A stretch of 64,000 nt of DNA from Streptomyces populi (GTDB lineage Bacteria > Actinomycetota > Actinomycetes > Streptomycetales > Streptomycetaceae). How positions within the stretch are numbered: position 1 is the stretch's first letter; each line of letters starts with the position of its first letter. The notes beneath the pieces are model-generated. The model worked only from the letters and a program-made list of their open reading frames with translations. It was not told the origin of the DNA and made no database searches. A program made the position numbers and the translations under genes. Below, in pieces: positions 43,723 to 52,905 of the stretch. The stretch spans positions 1-64,000 of the forward strand of contig NZ_KZ626884.1 of assembly GCF_002911015.1 (NCBI RefSeq). The letters run 5' to 3'.

Positions 43723-44981
43723 CCAACTCGCTCCGACTCCACGACCACCAGGGATCACCGCGTCCGACGGACCCGCGTCCGACGGACCCGCGTCCGACGG
43801 GCCCGGCGGACGCGGTACCGGGCCCCCGCACGCCCCGGACCTCCGCGGCGGCCGCCACCGGCGCCGCGCCGGCCGGCGGCCCCGCCGAACAGCGCGACCC
43901 CTTCTTCGACAACGCCAAGTACCTGGCGATCGTGCTCGTGGCCATGGGTCACGTGTGGGATCCGCTGAAGGGCCAGAGCCGGCTCCTGGAAGCGCTGTAC
44001 ATGGTCGTGTACGCCTTCCACATGCCGGCCTTCATCGTCATCTCCGGCTACTTCTCCCGTAACTTCGACATGCGCCCCGACCGCCTGAAGCGGCTGGTCA
44101 CCGGCGTTCTCGTGCCGTACGTCCTCTTCGAGACGGCGTACTCCCTCTTCAGCCGCTGGGTCGGCGGCTCGGACCTGACGGTCAGCCTGCTCGACCCCTG
44201 GTACCTCACCTGGTTCCTGGCCGCGCTGTTCGTCTGGCGGCTGACGACCCCCCTGTGGAAGCTGGTCCGCCGGCCGCTTCCGCTGACCCTGTGCATCGGC
44301 CTGGCCGCGTCCGTCTCGCCGGAGATCGGTGACGACCTGGACCTCCAGCGGGTGTTGCAGTACCTGCCGTTCTTCGTCCTCGGCCTGTGCCTGAAGCCCG
44401 AACACTTCCAGCTCGCACGCCGCCGTGAGGTGCGCGTGCTGTCGGTACCCGTCATGGTCGCGGCGCTGGTCGTGGGCTACTGGGCGGCCCCCCGGATGAA
44501 CGCCGCCTGGTTCTTCCACCGCGACAGCGCACAGGAGCTGGGGGTCCCCTGGTGGACGGGTGTCCTCATGACGCTCGCGCTCTACTGCTGCTCGCTGCTG
44601 CTCACCACGTGCTTCTTCGCCTGGGTGCCGCGGCGCAGGTTCTGGTTCACGGCGCTCGGCGCGGGCACGCTGTGCGGCTACCTGCTGCACGGCCTTGTCT
44701 TCAAGGGCTGCGAGTACGCGGGGTGGTTCGACCAGTCCTGGCTGCGCGAGCCGCTCGGGGAGGTCTTCGCGACGGTCGTCGCGGCCGCGCTCGTCACCGC
44801 CCTGTGCACACGGCCCGTCCGGCGGATCTTCCGGTTCTCGATGGAGCCGAGGATGGAATGGGCGTTCAAGCGGGACGCGACGGAGGTGGCCCGGGACCGG
44901 GCGAAGGCCGACGCTCGGCCGGCCGACGCGCAGCCGACCGCGGCACGGCCGGCCGACGCTCGGCCGACGGGCCGCGCGTGA
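43719..44981 (+). CDS. Acyltransferase family membrane protein (420 aa)
   Basis: Integral membrane O-acyltransferase of the acyltransferase-3 / fucose 4-O-acetylase group. RDPFFDNAKYLAIVLVAMGH begins the first helix, then YMVVYAFHMPAFIVISGYFSR, with about ten helices in all. A cytosolic Pro/Thr-rich N-arm contains a PRPTD repeat and the C-arm repeats ADARPADA. GTG 43719 has GGGAG 5 bases upstream. The acceptor sugar or lipid is unknown. Confidence 0.87.
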   Translation: MTNSLRLHDHQGSPRPTDPRPTDPRPTGPADAVPGPRTPRTSAAAATGAAPAGGPAEQRDPFFDNAKYLAIVLVAMGHVWDPLKGQSRLLEALYMVVYAFHMPAFIVISGYFSRNFDMRPDRLKRLVTGVLVPYVLFETAYSLFSRWVGGSDLTVSLLDPWYLTWFLAALFVWRLTTPLWKLVRRPLPLTLCIGLAASVSPEIGDDLDLQRVLQYLPFFVLGLCLKPEHFQLARRREVRVLSVPVMVAALVVGYWAAPRMNAAWFFHRDSAQELGVPWWTGVLMTLALYCCSLLLTTCFFAWVPRRRFWFTALGAGTLCGYLLHGLVFKGCEYAGWFDQSWLREPLGEVFATVVAAALVTALCTRPVRRIFRFSMEPRMEWAFKRDATEVARDRAKADARPADAQPTAARPADARPTGRA

Positions 44982-45134
44982 CCGACCGGCGTACGGGTGA
45001 GGGCGGGTCCGGAGAACCGGGCCCGCCCTCACCTCGTGTCGGCACGCTCTCCCCCGGCACCGGCCCGCCCGGGGGCCGCCGGCCGGGAGCACCCGGCGAG
45101 GAGGGCGGCGGGAAGCGGCCGAGGACGTCCTCGC

Positions 45135-45590
45135 TCAGCCCGGCGGCAGCCCCAGCAGCGCCCGCATCGTCGCGTACTTCCTCGTCAGACGGATCCGGGT
45201 GAGCTCGTCGAGGACCGCGAGACGGAGCGGGTCGGAGTTGTGCGCCAGGTCGGAGGCCTTGACCAGCAGGGCGCCCCGGGTGGTGCGGACGCGTCGCGCG
45301 TACGACTCCGGGGACTCGCCGTCCGCCTTGGTGAGCGCCCGCACGATGTCCTTCGTGCGGGGGCTCAGCGCGGCCTCCTCCAGCCAGTCCTCGGAGAGGG
45401 CGTCGTCCTCGACGGCGTCGTGCAGCCAGGCCGCGGCGATCTGGTCGTCGTCGCCCCCGCGCTCCCGGACGCCGTCCGCGACGGCCTGGAGGTGCTCGGC
45501 GTACGGACGGCCGGCCTTGTCGGTCTGGGTCGCGTGCGCCGCGCGGGCGAGCGCCTCGACTTCGGCCAGGGTCAGGAGAGGTCGGGTCAC
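45135..45590 (-). CDS. HD domain phosphohydrolase (151 aa)
   Basis: A RelA/SpoT-hydrolase-like HD protein: AHATQTDKAGRPYAEHLQAV gives the first His, AAWLHDAVEDD the HD pair, and LLVKASDLAHNSD the last Asp. The size fits small guanosine-polyphosphate hydrolase-like proteins; substrate unproven. It lies 60 bases downstream of the PP2C gene on the same strand. Confidence 0.88.
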   Translation of the reverse strand: MTRPLLTLAEVEALARAAHATQTDKAGRPYAEHLQAVADGVRERGGDDDQIAAAWLHDAVEDDALSEDWLEEAALSPRTKDIVRALTKADGESPESYARRVRTTRGALLVKASDLAHNSDPLRLAVLDELTRIRLTRKYATMRALLGLPPG

Positions 45591-45650
45591 GCGATCAGTG
45601 TCTCCTCGGTACGGGCCGCCGCCCCGGCCGCCGGAATCCGCGGGGCGCGG

Positions 45651-46823
45651 TCAGCGTACCGGCGCCAGACCGTCGCGGCAGATGAGCAGGAGGGCCCGGT
45701 CGTCGTTGACGTCCCTGGCCACCGCCTCGATGAGGTGCCAGGCGGCGCCGTGGAAGCCTCCGGCGACGTAGCGGTCGGCCTCCCCCGTGAGCCGGTCGAT
45801 GCCCTCGACGATGTCCCGGTCGGCGGTCTCGACCAGACCGTCCGTGAACAGCATGAGCACGTCCCCGGGCCGCAGCGATCCCTTCACCGGGTCGAACTGG
45901 GCACCGTCGTACACCCCCAGCAGGGGGCCCTCGGCGGCCTTCTCCTCCCAGCGTCCGCTGCCCGCGCTGAGCTGGAGGCCCGGCGGGTGTCCGGCCGAGA
46001 AGAGTTCGTAGTCGCCCGAGTCGAGGTCGAGCACCAGGTGGATCGAGGTGGCGAAGCCCTCGTCCCAGTCCTGGCGCAGCAGATAGCCGTTCGCGGCGGG
46101 CAGGAAGGCGTGCGGCGGCAGCGAGCCGAGGAGGCCGCCGAAGGCCCCGGACAGCAGCAGGGCGCGGGAGCCCGCGTCCATTCCCTTGCCGGAGACGTCC
46201 GTGAGGACGACTTCGAGGGTCCGGCCGCCGTTCGTCCGGGCGGCCACGACGAAGTCCCCGGAGAAGGACTGGCCGCCCGCCGGGCGCAGCGCCATCTCGC
46301 GGTGCCAGCCCACCGGCAGTTTCGGCAGCTTGCTCTGCACGCGGATGCGTTCGCGCAGGTCGAAGAGCATGGTGCCGCCGCGACGCCAGGGCACGCCCAC
46401 CCGGCTGCGGAACTGCGCGATCAGCAGTCCGAAGAAGCCGCAGGCCGCGACGACCAGGACCACGCCCGGCGTGACCCGGGAGGGTCCCTCCGTGTACGGG
46501 CCGAGCTTCACGGACTCCACGATCAGCGCGGTGGCGGCGGCCGCGTACAGCCCGAGCAGGCTGGCGGGCCGCAGCAGCAGTCCGCCGGCCACGATCGGCA
46601 GGACCAGGGCGGCGGGCGAGCACCACACCGAGTTGACCAGGGTCGTGGAGGCGATCACCGGGATCATGATCAGCAGTCCGGCCAGCGCGATCCAGTCGGA
46701 ACCGTCCCCGCGGAAGTAGTCGACGGCGGATCTGCGCAGCGCTGTGCGGGCCCGGTGCCATTGCATCTTCAACCGGGCCGTGAACGTATCGGCTTCAGCG
46801 CGCCGCTCTCGTCCTGCTGCCAT
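45651..46823 (-). CDS. PP2C/SpoIIE-type serine phosphatase with membrane domain (390 aa)
   Basis: Four N-terminal helices (about residues 40-135) anchor a SpoIIE-like PPM phosphatase: SGDFVVAARTNGGRTLEVVL, TDVSGKGMDAGSRALLL and FTDGLVETADRDI hold the metal-binding aspartates. Such proteins reset anti-sigma or anti-anti-sigma factors in Streptomyces; no sigma partner is adjacent. Confidence 0.92.
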   Translation of the reverse strand: MAAGRERRAEADTFTARLKMQWHRARTALRRSAVDYFRGDGSDWIALAGLLIMIPVIASTTLVNSVWCSPAALVLPIVAGGLLLRPASLLGLYAAAATALIVESVKLGPYTEGPSRVTPGVVLVVAACGFFGLLIAQFRSRVGVPWRRGGTMLFDLRERIRVQSKLPKLPVGWHREMALRPAGGQSFSGDFVVAARTNGGRTLEVVLTDVSGKGMDAGSRALLLSGAFGGLLGSLPPHAFLPAANGYLLRQDWDEGFATSIHLVLDLDSGDYELFSAGHPPGLQLSAGSGRWEEKAAEGPLLGVYDGAQFDPVKGSLRPGDVLMLFTDGLVETADRDIVEGIDRLTGEADRYVAGGFHGAAWHLIEAVARDVNDDRALLLICRDGLAPVR

Positions 46824-46993
46824 TAGTTCGGGACCCTATCCATCGGACCAGGCGCTTGGCACGGGAGGTCCCACTTGTCCCCCTCCGAGCGCTCAACTTC
46901 ACAGAGAACCGCACCGGAACATTCCGGTCGGGGGCCGTCGCGGCCGGGCGAAATTCCCTCGCTCGTACCGCATTGCCCTGGTAGGCATGGGCT

Positions 46994-48223
46994 ATGACGA
47001 CTGACGTCCGCGTACTGCGGCAGGCCGACTGGGACGAATGGTACGAAAACCTGATCCGCGCGTTCGGAGGTGTGGCGGAGTCGTCCGAGGAGCGCGAACT
47101 GTGGAACGCGCTCACAGAGTACGACCGTTCGCTGGGGGTGTGGGACGGGGAGAACTGCGTGGGTACGGCGGGGGCCTTCTCCTTCCGTGTCACGGTCCCC
47201 GGCGGCGCCTCGGTACCGGCGGCCGGGATCACGATGGTGAGCGTCGCGGCCACGCACCGGCGGCGCGGGGTGCTCACCTCGATGATGCGCCGCCAGCTGG
47301 ACGACATCCGTGCCGGGAGCGAGCCGCTCGCCGTCCTGGTCGCGTCGGAGCCGGGGATCTACGGGCGGTTCGGCTACGGCATCGGGAGCCTGTCGGTCAG
47401 CGCGGAGATCGACACCGCCCGGGTCCGGCTGTCCGTGCCCCCCGGGACCGACGGCGTACGGCTGCGCTACGCGGCGCCGGCCGAGGTGCTGGACGCGTGC
47501 GAGGCGGTGTACGCGCGGCTCGTGCCGGAGCGGCCCGGGATGCTGGCCCGGCAGCCCGGCTGGCAGCGGCTCATGCTCCTCGACCCGGCGGACGAGCGGA
47601 ACGGCGCCTCGCCGTTGCAGTGCGTGGTCGCCGAGCGGGACGGCGAGGTCGTCGGGTACACGCGCTTCCGGGTCAAGCCGGAGTGGGGTCCGGCCGGGTC
47701 CGACGGGGTGGTGACGATGGTGGACCTGGAGGGGCTGGACCCGGCGGCGCGGGCCGCGCTGTGGCGGTTCCTCTTCGACGTCGACCTGACGTCCACGCTG
47801 CGGACCCGGGGCCGGCCCGTGGACGACGCCTGGCAGCACATGGTCTCCGACATCCGCCGCTGTCAGCTGCGGACGAAGGACTCGCTGCACGTACGGCTCG
47901 TCGACGTCGGGGCCGCGCTGGAGGCCCGGACCTACCAGGCCCCGGTGGACGTGGTGTTCGAGGTCGAGGACTCCTTCTGCCCCTGGAACGAGGGGCGTTG
48001 GCGGCTCACCGGCGACGCCAAGGGCGCGGTGTGCGCCCGCACCGAGGACGCTCCTGATCTCGCCCTGTCCGTGCGGGAGTTGGGGGCCGCCTATCTGGGC
48101 GGCGTGTCCCTGGCCTCGCTCGCGGCCGCGGGCAGGGTGCGTGAACTGCGGGGAGGAGCGCTGGCGGAGGCCTCGACGGCGTTCACCTCGACGCTCGCGC
48201 CCTGGCTGCCGCACGGGTTCTAG
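46994..48223 (+). CDS. Eis-like GNAT N-acetyltransferase (409 aa)
   Basis: Tandem GNAT protein with a C-terminal SCP2-like domain, the Eis architecture. The acetyl-CoA motif is VSVAATHRRRGVLTSMM, followed by SEPGIYGRFGYGIGS. The C-terminus ends in a hydrophobic PWLPHGF, matching the catalytic carboxyl-terminal Phe of Eis. Mycobacterial Eis acetylates aminoglycoside amines. Divergent from the PP2C gene. Confidence 0.9.
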   Translation: MTTDVRVLRQADWDEWYENLIRAFGGVAESSEERELWNALTEYDRSLGVWDGENCVGTAGAFSFRVTVPGGASVPAAGITMVSVAATHRRRGVLTSMMRRQLDDIRAGSEPLAVLVASEPGIYGRFGYGIGSLSVSAEIDTARVRLSVPPGTDGVRLRYAAPAEVLDACEAVYARLVPERPGMLARQPGWQRLMLLDPADERNGASPLQCVVAERDGEVVGYTRFRVKPEWGPAGSDGVVTMVDLEGLDPAARAALWRFLFDVDLTSTLRTRGRPVDDAWQHMVSDIRRCQLRTKDSLHVRLVDVGAALEARTYQAPVDVVFEVEDSFCPWNEGRWRLTGDAKGAVCARTEDAPDLALSVRELGAAYLGGVSLASLAAAGRVRELRGGALAEASTAFTSTLAPWLPHGF

Positions 48224-48276
48224 GACCCGGCGCCCTCGCGGGTCACAGGTTCCAGGACCCGGCTCCTTCGCGGGGT

Positions 48277-49086
48277 TCAGGCCTTCTGGCAGGCCGGGCA
48301 CCAGAAGAGGTTGCGGGCGGCGAGATCGGCGGTGCTGATCTCGCCGCCACAGATGTGACAGGGCAGATCGGCCCTGCGGTAGACGTAGACCTCGCCGCCG
48401 TGGTCGTCCACGCGCGGCGGGCGGCCCATCGCCTCGGGGGTGTGTTCCGGCCGGACCGTGTCGATGCGGTTGTTGCGGACGCCCTCGCGCATGAGGTCCA
48501 CGAGGTCGGCCCAGATCGCGTCCCACTCCGCGGCGGCGAGGTCCCTGCCCGCGCGGTACGGGTCGATGCCGTGCCGGAAGAGGACCTCCGCGCGGTAGAC
48601 GTTGCCCACGCCCGCGATGACCTTCTGGTCCATGAGCAGCGCGGCGATCGTCGTGCGGCTGCGGGAGACCCGGCGGTAGGCCGCCGACGGATCGGCGTCC
48701 GGGCGCAGCGGGTCCGGACCGAGGCGGTCGTGTATCGCGCGCTTCTCGTCGTCCGTGATCAGGGCGCAGGTGGTGGGGCCGCGGAGGTCGACGTACGCCG
48801 TCTCGTTCACGAGGCGCAGCCGGACGGTGTCCGTGGGCGGCGGGGCGGGTGTGCCGCCGAATCCGACCTTGCCGAAGAGACCGAGGTGGATGTGGACCCA
48901 CCGTCCCGGACCGAACCCGAGGAAGAGGTGCTTGCCGTGGGCCTGCGTCGCGGTCAGGACCGATCCGTCGAGGAGGGCCGCGGCGTCACCGAACTTGCCC
49001 TGGGGGCTGGTGACCCGGACGCCGCGGCCACCGAACGCGGCGAGGTAGTCCTCCGCGAGCCGGTGAATGGTGTGCCCCTCGGGCAC
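48277..49086 (-). CDS. nei: Fpg/Nei family DNA glycosylase (269 aa)
   Basis: Bifunctional base-excision glycosylase. The mature start PEGHTIHRLAEDY supplies the catalytic N-terminal Pro and Glu; the helix-two-turn-helix (KVIAGVGNVYRAEVLF) and the C-terminal zinc finger CHICGG...CPAC are present. GTG 49086 is preceded by GGAGG 5 bases upstream. The PEGHTIHR start places it in the Nei1-type actinobacterial group. Confidence 0.92.
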   Translation of the reverse strand: MPEGHTIHRLAEDYLAAFGGRGVRVTSPQGKFGDAAALLDGSVLTATQAHGKHLFLGFGPGRWVHIHLGLFGKVGFGGTPAPPPTDTVRLRLVNETAYVDLRGPTTCALITDDEKRAIHDRLGPDPLRPDADPSAAYRRVSRSRTTIAALLMDQKVIAGVGNVYRAEVLFRHGIDPYRAGRDLAAAEWDAIWADLVDLMREGVRNNRIDTVRPEHTPEAMGRPPRVDDHGGEVYVYRRADLPCHICGGEISTADLAARNLFWCPACQKA

Positions 49087-49165
49087 CGTTCCTCCCGCTG
49101 TCTCTCTCGCCCGGCGGCCCGGAGGCCCGCCGGTTCGTCGATCCCGTCGGCCCGTCGATCCCGCG

Positions 49166-49206
49166 GGCCCGTGGGCCCGTGGGCCCGTGGGCCCGTGGGC
49201 CCGCGG
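49166..49206. repeat. GGGCCCGT tandem microsatellite
   Basis: Five head-to-tail copies of the 8-mer GGGCCCGT, with related GTCGATCCC units just before, between rpiB and the glycosylase gene. Length variation by slippage would alter their spacing. Confidence 0.75.
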
Positions 49207-49223
49207 TCCGATCGGTGCCGGTC

Positions 49224-49712
49224 CTACGGCTGCTGCGGGTGGTGGGCCGGGATCGGCGGGAGTTCCCGGGTCGTCTCGTAGTCCGCGAGCATCTCGATGC
49301 GGCGGACGTGGCGCTCCTCGCCGGTGAACGGCGTGCCGAGGAAGGTCTCGACGAACTTCGTCGCCTCTTCCTGGGTGTGCATGCGGGCGCCGACGGAGAT
49401 GACGTTCGCGTTGTTGTGCTCGCGGCCCAGCGCGGCGGTCTGCTCGCTCCAGGCGAGCACGGCCCGTACGCCGGCGACCTTGTTCGCGGCGATCTGCTCG
49501 CCGTTGCCGGAGCCGCCGATGACGATCCCGAAGGCACCCGGGTCGGCCACGGTGCGCTCCGCCGCGCGGAGGCAGAACGGCGGGTAGTCGTCCTGGGCGT
49601 CGTAGATGTGGGGCCCGCAGTCGACGGGCTCGTGGCCGGCGGCCTTGAGCCACTCGACGAGGTGGTTCTTCAGTTCGAGACCGGCATGGTCGGATCCGAG
49701 ATACACGCGCAT
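49224..49712 (-). CDS. rpiB: Ribose-5-phosphate isomerase B (162 aa)
   Basis: Interconverts ribulose-5-phosphate and ribose-5-phosphate. MRVYLGSDHAGLELKNHLVE, GGSGNGEQIAANK (Glu72, the catalytic base of actinobacterial RpiB, replacing the Cys of E. coli) and AREHNNANVIS-like (here GREHNNANVIS) segments are diagnostic. Ends with a short basic tail. Confidence 0.95.
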   Translation of the reverse strand: MRVYLGSDHAGLELKNHLVEWLKAAGHEPVDCGPHIYDAQDDYPPFCLRAAERTVADPGAFGIVIGGSGNGEQIAANKVAGVRAVLAWSEQTAALGREHNNANVISVGARMHTQEEATKFVETFLGTPFTGEERHVRRIEMLADYETTRELPPIPAHHPQQP

Positions 49713-49897
49713 GGTCCGAGTGTGACACGGCCGTCCCGCGTGGGCCGCGCCGGGGCCCGCACGAGAAAACTGTGAGCAAGCCTACAGAACCTCAAGAAAA
49801 CCTCAAGTAACAATATGGATTCGAAGGTTCACGAACTCATCCACCTCCGTTTCACTGGACACGCTTGTACAGCGGTCCTCACGAAGGACCGTCGCGT

Positions 49898-49922
49898 GCC
49901 CCGTACACCGCTCGTACGGGGC
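49898..49922. promoter_or_regulatory. Dyad in the permease leader
   Basis: GCCCCGTAC and GTACGGGGC arms flank a 7-base spacer, 50 bases before the permease start. It may be an operator or an RNA hairpin. Confidence 0.45.
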
Positions 49923-49972
49923 GGGCGCCCTGTACCGCGATCTGCTCATACGGCGCAAAGGAATCCCCCTTC

Positions 49973-51451
49973 ATGACCTCGCAGCCGACCCCCACGAAGG
50001 CCGCACAGGCCCCCGGAGAACCCGGTGGCGGCCTCCAGGCAGGACTCAAGAACCGTCATCTGTCGATGATCGCCATCGGCGGTGTCATCGGAGCCGGGCT
50101 CTTCGTCGGCTCCAGCTCCGGCATCGCCACCGCGGGCCCCGGCATCCTCCTCTCGTACGCCCTCGTCGGCACGCTCGTGGTGCTGGTGATGCGGATGCTC
50201 GGCGAGATGTCCGCCGCCAATCCGACCTCGGGCTCGTTCTCCGCGCACGCCGACCGGGCGCTCGGCCGCTGGGCGGGCTTCTCCATCGGCTGGCTGTACT
50301 GGTTCTTCTGGGTCGTGGTGCTGGCCGTGGAGGCCACCGCCGGTGCCAAGATCCTCGAAGGATGGATGCCCGCCGTACCGCAGTGGGGCTGGGCGCTCAT
50401 CGTGATGGTGGTGCTGACGGCCACCAACCTGGTCTCCGTCGGCTCCTACGGCGAGTTCGAGTTCTGGTTCGCCGGGATCAAGGTCGTGGCGATCGGCGCG
50501 TTCATCGTGGTCGGCGCCCTCGCGATCCTCGGAGTGCTGCCGGGCGTGGAGGCCCAGAAGGCCGGGCTGGACAACCTGACCGGTCACGGCGGCTTCCTGC
50601 CGCACGGCCCCGGCGCGATCCTCACCGGCGTGCTGCTGGTCGTCTTCTCCTTCATGGGAAGCGAGATCGCGACGCTCGCCGCCGGCGAGTCCGAGGACCC
50701 GCAGCGCGCCGTGACCAAGTCGACCAACAGCATCATCTGGCGCATCGCCGTCTTCTACCTGGGCTCGATCCTCGTCGTCGTCGCCCTGCTGCCCTGGAAC
50801 GACCCGTCGATCAAGGACAAGGGCTCGTACGTCGCCGCCCTGGACTCCCTCGGCATCGCGCACGCCGGTCAGATCATGAACGTCATCGTGCTGACGTCCG
50901 TGCTGTCCTGCCTCAACTCCGGCCTCTACACGGCCTCCCGGATGGCGTTCTCGCTCGGTCAGCGCGGTGACGCGCCCAAGGCGTTCGCCCGCACCACGGG
51001 GCGCGGCGTGCCGATGACCGCCATCCTCGTCTCGGTCGCGTTCGGCTTCGTGGCCGTCTTCTTCAACTACAAGTTCCCGGACTCGGTCTTCCTCTTCCTG
51101 GTCAACTCCTCCGGTGCGGTGGCCCTGTTCGTGTGGCTCGCCATCTGCTTCTCGCAGCTGCGGATGCGGAAGATCATCCAGCGCGAGGCGCCGGAGAAGC
51201 TCGTCGTGCGGATGTGGCTCTACCCGTACCTGACCTGGGCGACGGCCGCGATGATCGTCTTCGTGCTCGGCTACATGCTGACCGACACCGAACACGACGG
51301 CCGGGAGACCGTGCTGCTGTCGCTGCTCGTCGCGGCGATCGTGCTGGTCATCGCCTTCGTCCGGCAGAACGTCGGCGCGGGCGCCCGCTCCTCCGGGCAG
51401 CCGGTCGAGAGCGGCTCTCCCGAGGAGACCCGGGCCGAGGTCGGCGCCTGA
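49973..51451 (+). CDS. Amino acid permease, APC/AAT family (492 aa)
   Basis: Twelve-helix proton symporter of the AAT subgroup: LKNRHLSMIAIGGVIGAGLF is the helix-1 signature (GGVIGAG), followed by NPTSGSFSAHADRALG and SCLNSGLYTASRMAFSLG. It resembles GABA or aromatic amino acid permeases; substrate unproven. ATG 49973 is supported by AAAGGA 9 bases upstream; an earlier ATG at 49865 is in the leader. Single gene, followed by a terminator. Confidence 0.92.
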   Translation: MTSQPTPTKAAQAPGEPGGGLQAGLKNRHLSMIAIGGVIGAGLFVGSSSGIATAGPGILLSYALVGTLVVLVMRMLGEMSAANPTSGSFSAHADRALGRWAGFSIGWLYWFFWVVVLAVEATAGAKILEGWMPAVPQWGWALIVMVVLTATNLVSVGSYGEFEFWFAGIKVVAIGAFIVVGALAILGVLPGVEAQKAGLDNLTGHGGFLPHGPGAILTGVLLVVFSFMGSEIATLAAGESEDPQRAVTKSTNSIIWRIAVFYLGSILVVVALLPWNDPSIKDKGSYVAALDSLGIAHAGQIMNVIVLTSVLSCLNSGLYTASRMAFSLGQRGDAPKAFARTTGRGVPMTAILVSVAFGFVAVFFNYKFPDSVFLFLVNSSGAVALFVWLAICFSQLRMRKIIQREAPEKLVVRMWLYPYLTWATAAMIVFVLGYMLTDTEHDGRETVLLSLLVAAIVLVIAFVRQNVGAGARSSGQPVESGSPEETRAEVGA

Positions 51452-51470
51452 CCCGCCACCGACGCCTGAG

Positions 51471-51513
51471 CGGGAGAGGGGCCCGCGGCTGATCGCCGCG
51501 GGCCCCTCTCCCG
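51471..51513 (+). terminator. Terminator of the amino acid permease
   Basis: A perfect 19-bp stem (51471-51489 with 51495-51513), 5-base loop, 20 bases after the stop. Confidence 0.88.
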
Positions 51514-51954
51514 TTCTCCTCCCACCCGCGCCTCCCCTCGTCCACCGCGAAGCGTGACGACGGCCGACCGGCCCCCGGCCCAGGTCCTGGGCCGGGGGCC
51601 GGCTTTGGAGGCCGGGGGCCGGAGGCCCGGAGGGTAGGACCGGTGGACCGGGGCCGGGGCCGGGGCCGGAGGTCATGGGCCAGGGCTGAGGCCAGGGGCC
51701 GGGGCCGGGATCGGGGCCGGGGCCGGAGGTCGGGGTGGGGTGTTGTCGGCCGGAGTGGCCGGGGCGGTGTCGGCCGGAGTGGCCGGGCGGTGTCGGCCGG
51801 GGTGGGGAAAGCGTGAAGGCCCGCCGGGCGGGACCAGAAAACGGCCCGGCGAGCCTCTCGCGCAGAACGACGACGGCTCGGACACGAGACACGAGCGTCG
51901 GCTGGGTGATGACGTCGTCCGGCCGGTGGGGTCCAGGACCCCACCGGCATGGCG
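51514..51954. other. Gene-free GC-repeat region between permease and bioY
   Basis: A 35-base near-perfect palindrome (51568-51602, centre T) is followed by many GGGGCCG units (51645-51730) and GTCGGCCGGAGTGGCC units (about 51745-51790). No gene is seen. Confidence 0.65.
51568..51602 (-). terminator. Palindromic hairpin downstream of bioY
   Basis: Arms of 17 bases (51568-51584 and 51586-51602) are exact complements around a single T. It could end bioY transcription. Confidence 0.5.
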
Positions 51955-52539
51955 TCACTTCTTGTCGACGAGCTTCCAGGCGCCCGGCAGGATGCCCATC
52001 GCCAGGGCGGCCTTGAGGGCGTCGCCGATCAGGAACGGGGTGAGGCCCGCCGCGACGGCCGCGCTCGCCGACATGCCAGTGGCCAGGGCCAGGTAGGGAA
52101 CGCCGACCGCGTAGATGATCGCCTCGCCGAGCAGCATCGTGCCCGCCATGCGCAGCACGGAGCGGTCGGCGCCACGGCGGGCCAGGGCGCCCACGACGGT
52201 CGACGCGAGCAGCATGCCGAGGATGTAGCCGAAGGACGGGGCCGAGGCACCGGAGCCGCCCCCCGCGAACCACGGGACGCCGGCCATGCCCACCAGCGCG
52301 TACACCGCGAGCGACAGGAAGCCGCGGCGCGCGCCGAGCGCCGTGCCGACGAGCAGCGCGGCGAAGGTCTGGCCGGTCACCGGCACCGGGGAACCCGGGA
52401 CGGGCAGCGAGATCTGGGCGGCAAGGCCGGTGAGCGCGGCACCGCCGAGCACGAGGACGGCGTCACGGACGCGGGAGGCCGGAAGAAGGTCGGCGAGGAC
52501 CTCACCGGGGCGGGAGGGCGTGGCGACAGCGGTGCTCAT
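51955..52539 (-). CDS. bioY: Biotin transporter BioY (194 aa)
   Basis: S component of an ECF-type biotin transporter: LTGLAAQISLPVPGSPVPVT, GALLVGTALGARRGFLSLA-type and GYILGMLLAS segments, six helices. ATG 52539 (MSTAVATPS) has GGAG 6 bases upstream; an earlier ATG at 52575 lacks one. No bioM/bioN are present here, so it would work alone or with a shared energising module. Confidence 0.93.
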   Translation of the reverse strand: MSTAVATPSRPGEVLADLLPASRVRDAVLVLGGAALTGLAAQISLPVPGSPVPVTGQTFAALLVGTALGARRGFLSLAVYALVGMAGVPWFAGGGSGASAPSFGYILGMLLASTVVGALARRGADRSVLRMAGTMLLGEAIIYAVGVPYLALATGMSASAAVAAGLTPFLIGDALKAALAMGILPGAWKLVDKK

Positions 52540-52905
52540 GAGGACTCCGGCGAACGGGGATGCCCCTTGGCCCACGGGGCCGGGGGGAGGACAGGTCGGA
52601 ACACGGCGACGCTATCCCAGCGGCTTACGGGTGATCACCGTCAGTGCTCGACAAAGCGCGGATCAGCGCCATGGTGGGCTCCTTACAAAGAGTGCCTGGT
52701 ACACCTGCTCAAGGGTGATGCTGGTCACTGAGGTGAAGTCGTTTCCGCTACGGGGCGGTCCGGGGTCGGCACTGTGGGGACTCACCAAAGACTCCACCGA
52801 GCGTCCGAACCGGTCCGGAACCGGCCGGAGCGGGAACGTGCCGGGGCTGTCCGGTCCTTGGGCGTATCTGGCGGCGCCCCCGGTCGGCCCCCTACCCTTC
52901 ACCGC
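52540..52905. other. Intergenic region between bioY and the first leader peptide
   Basis: Divergent promoter space. The only recognisable element is the TACCCT at 52893-52898. No gene is seen. Confidence 0.5.
52893..52898 (+). promoter_or_regulatory. -10 element for a leaderless leader-peptide transcript
   Basis: TACCCT (TANNNT) ends 7 bases before ATG 52906, and no ribosome site lies between. This spacing puts transcription start at the A of the ATG. Confidence 0.5.

Noticed and set aside
49820-49860. PHO-box-like GTTCAC repeats upstream of the amino acid permease
   Set aside because: GTTCACGAACT and GTTTCACTGG are about 22 bases apart, but the intervening 11-mer does not match the consensus, so PhoP binding cannot be supported.
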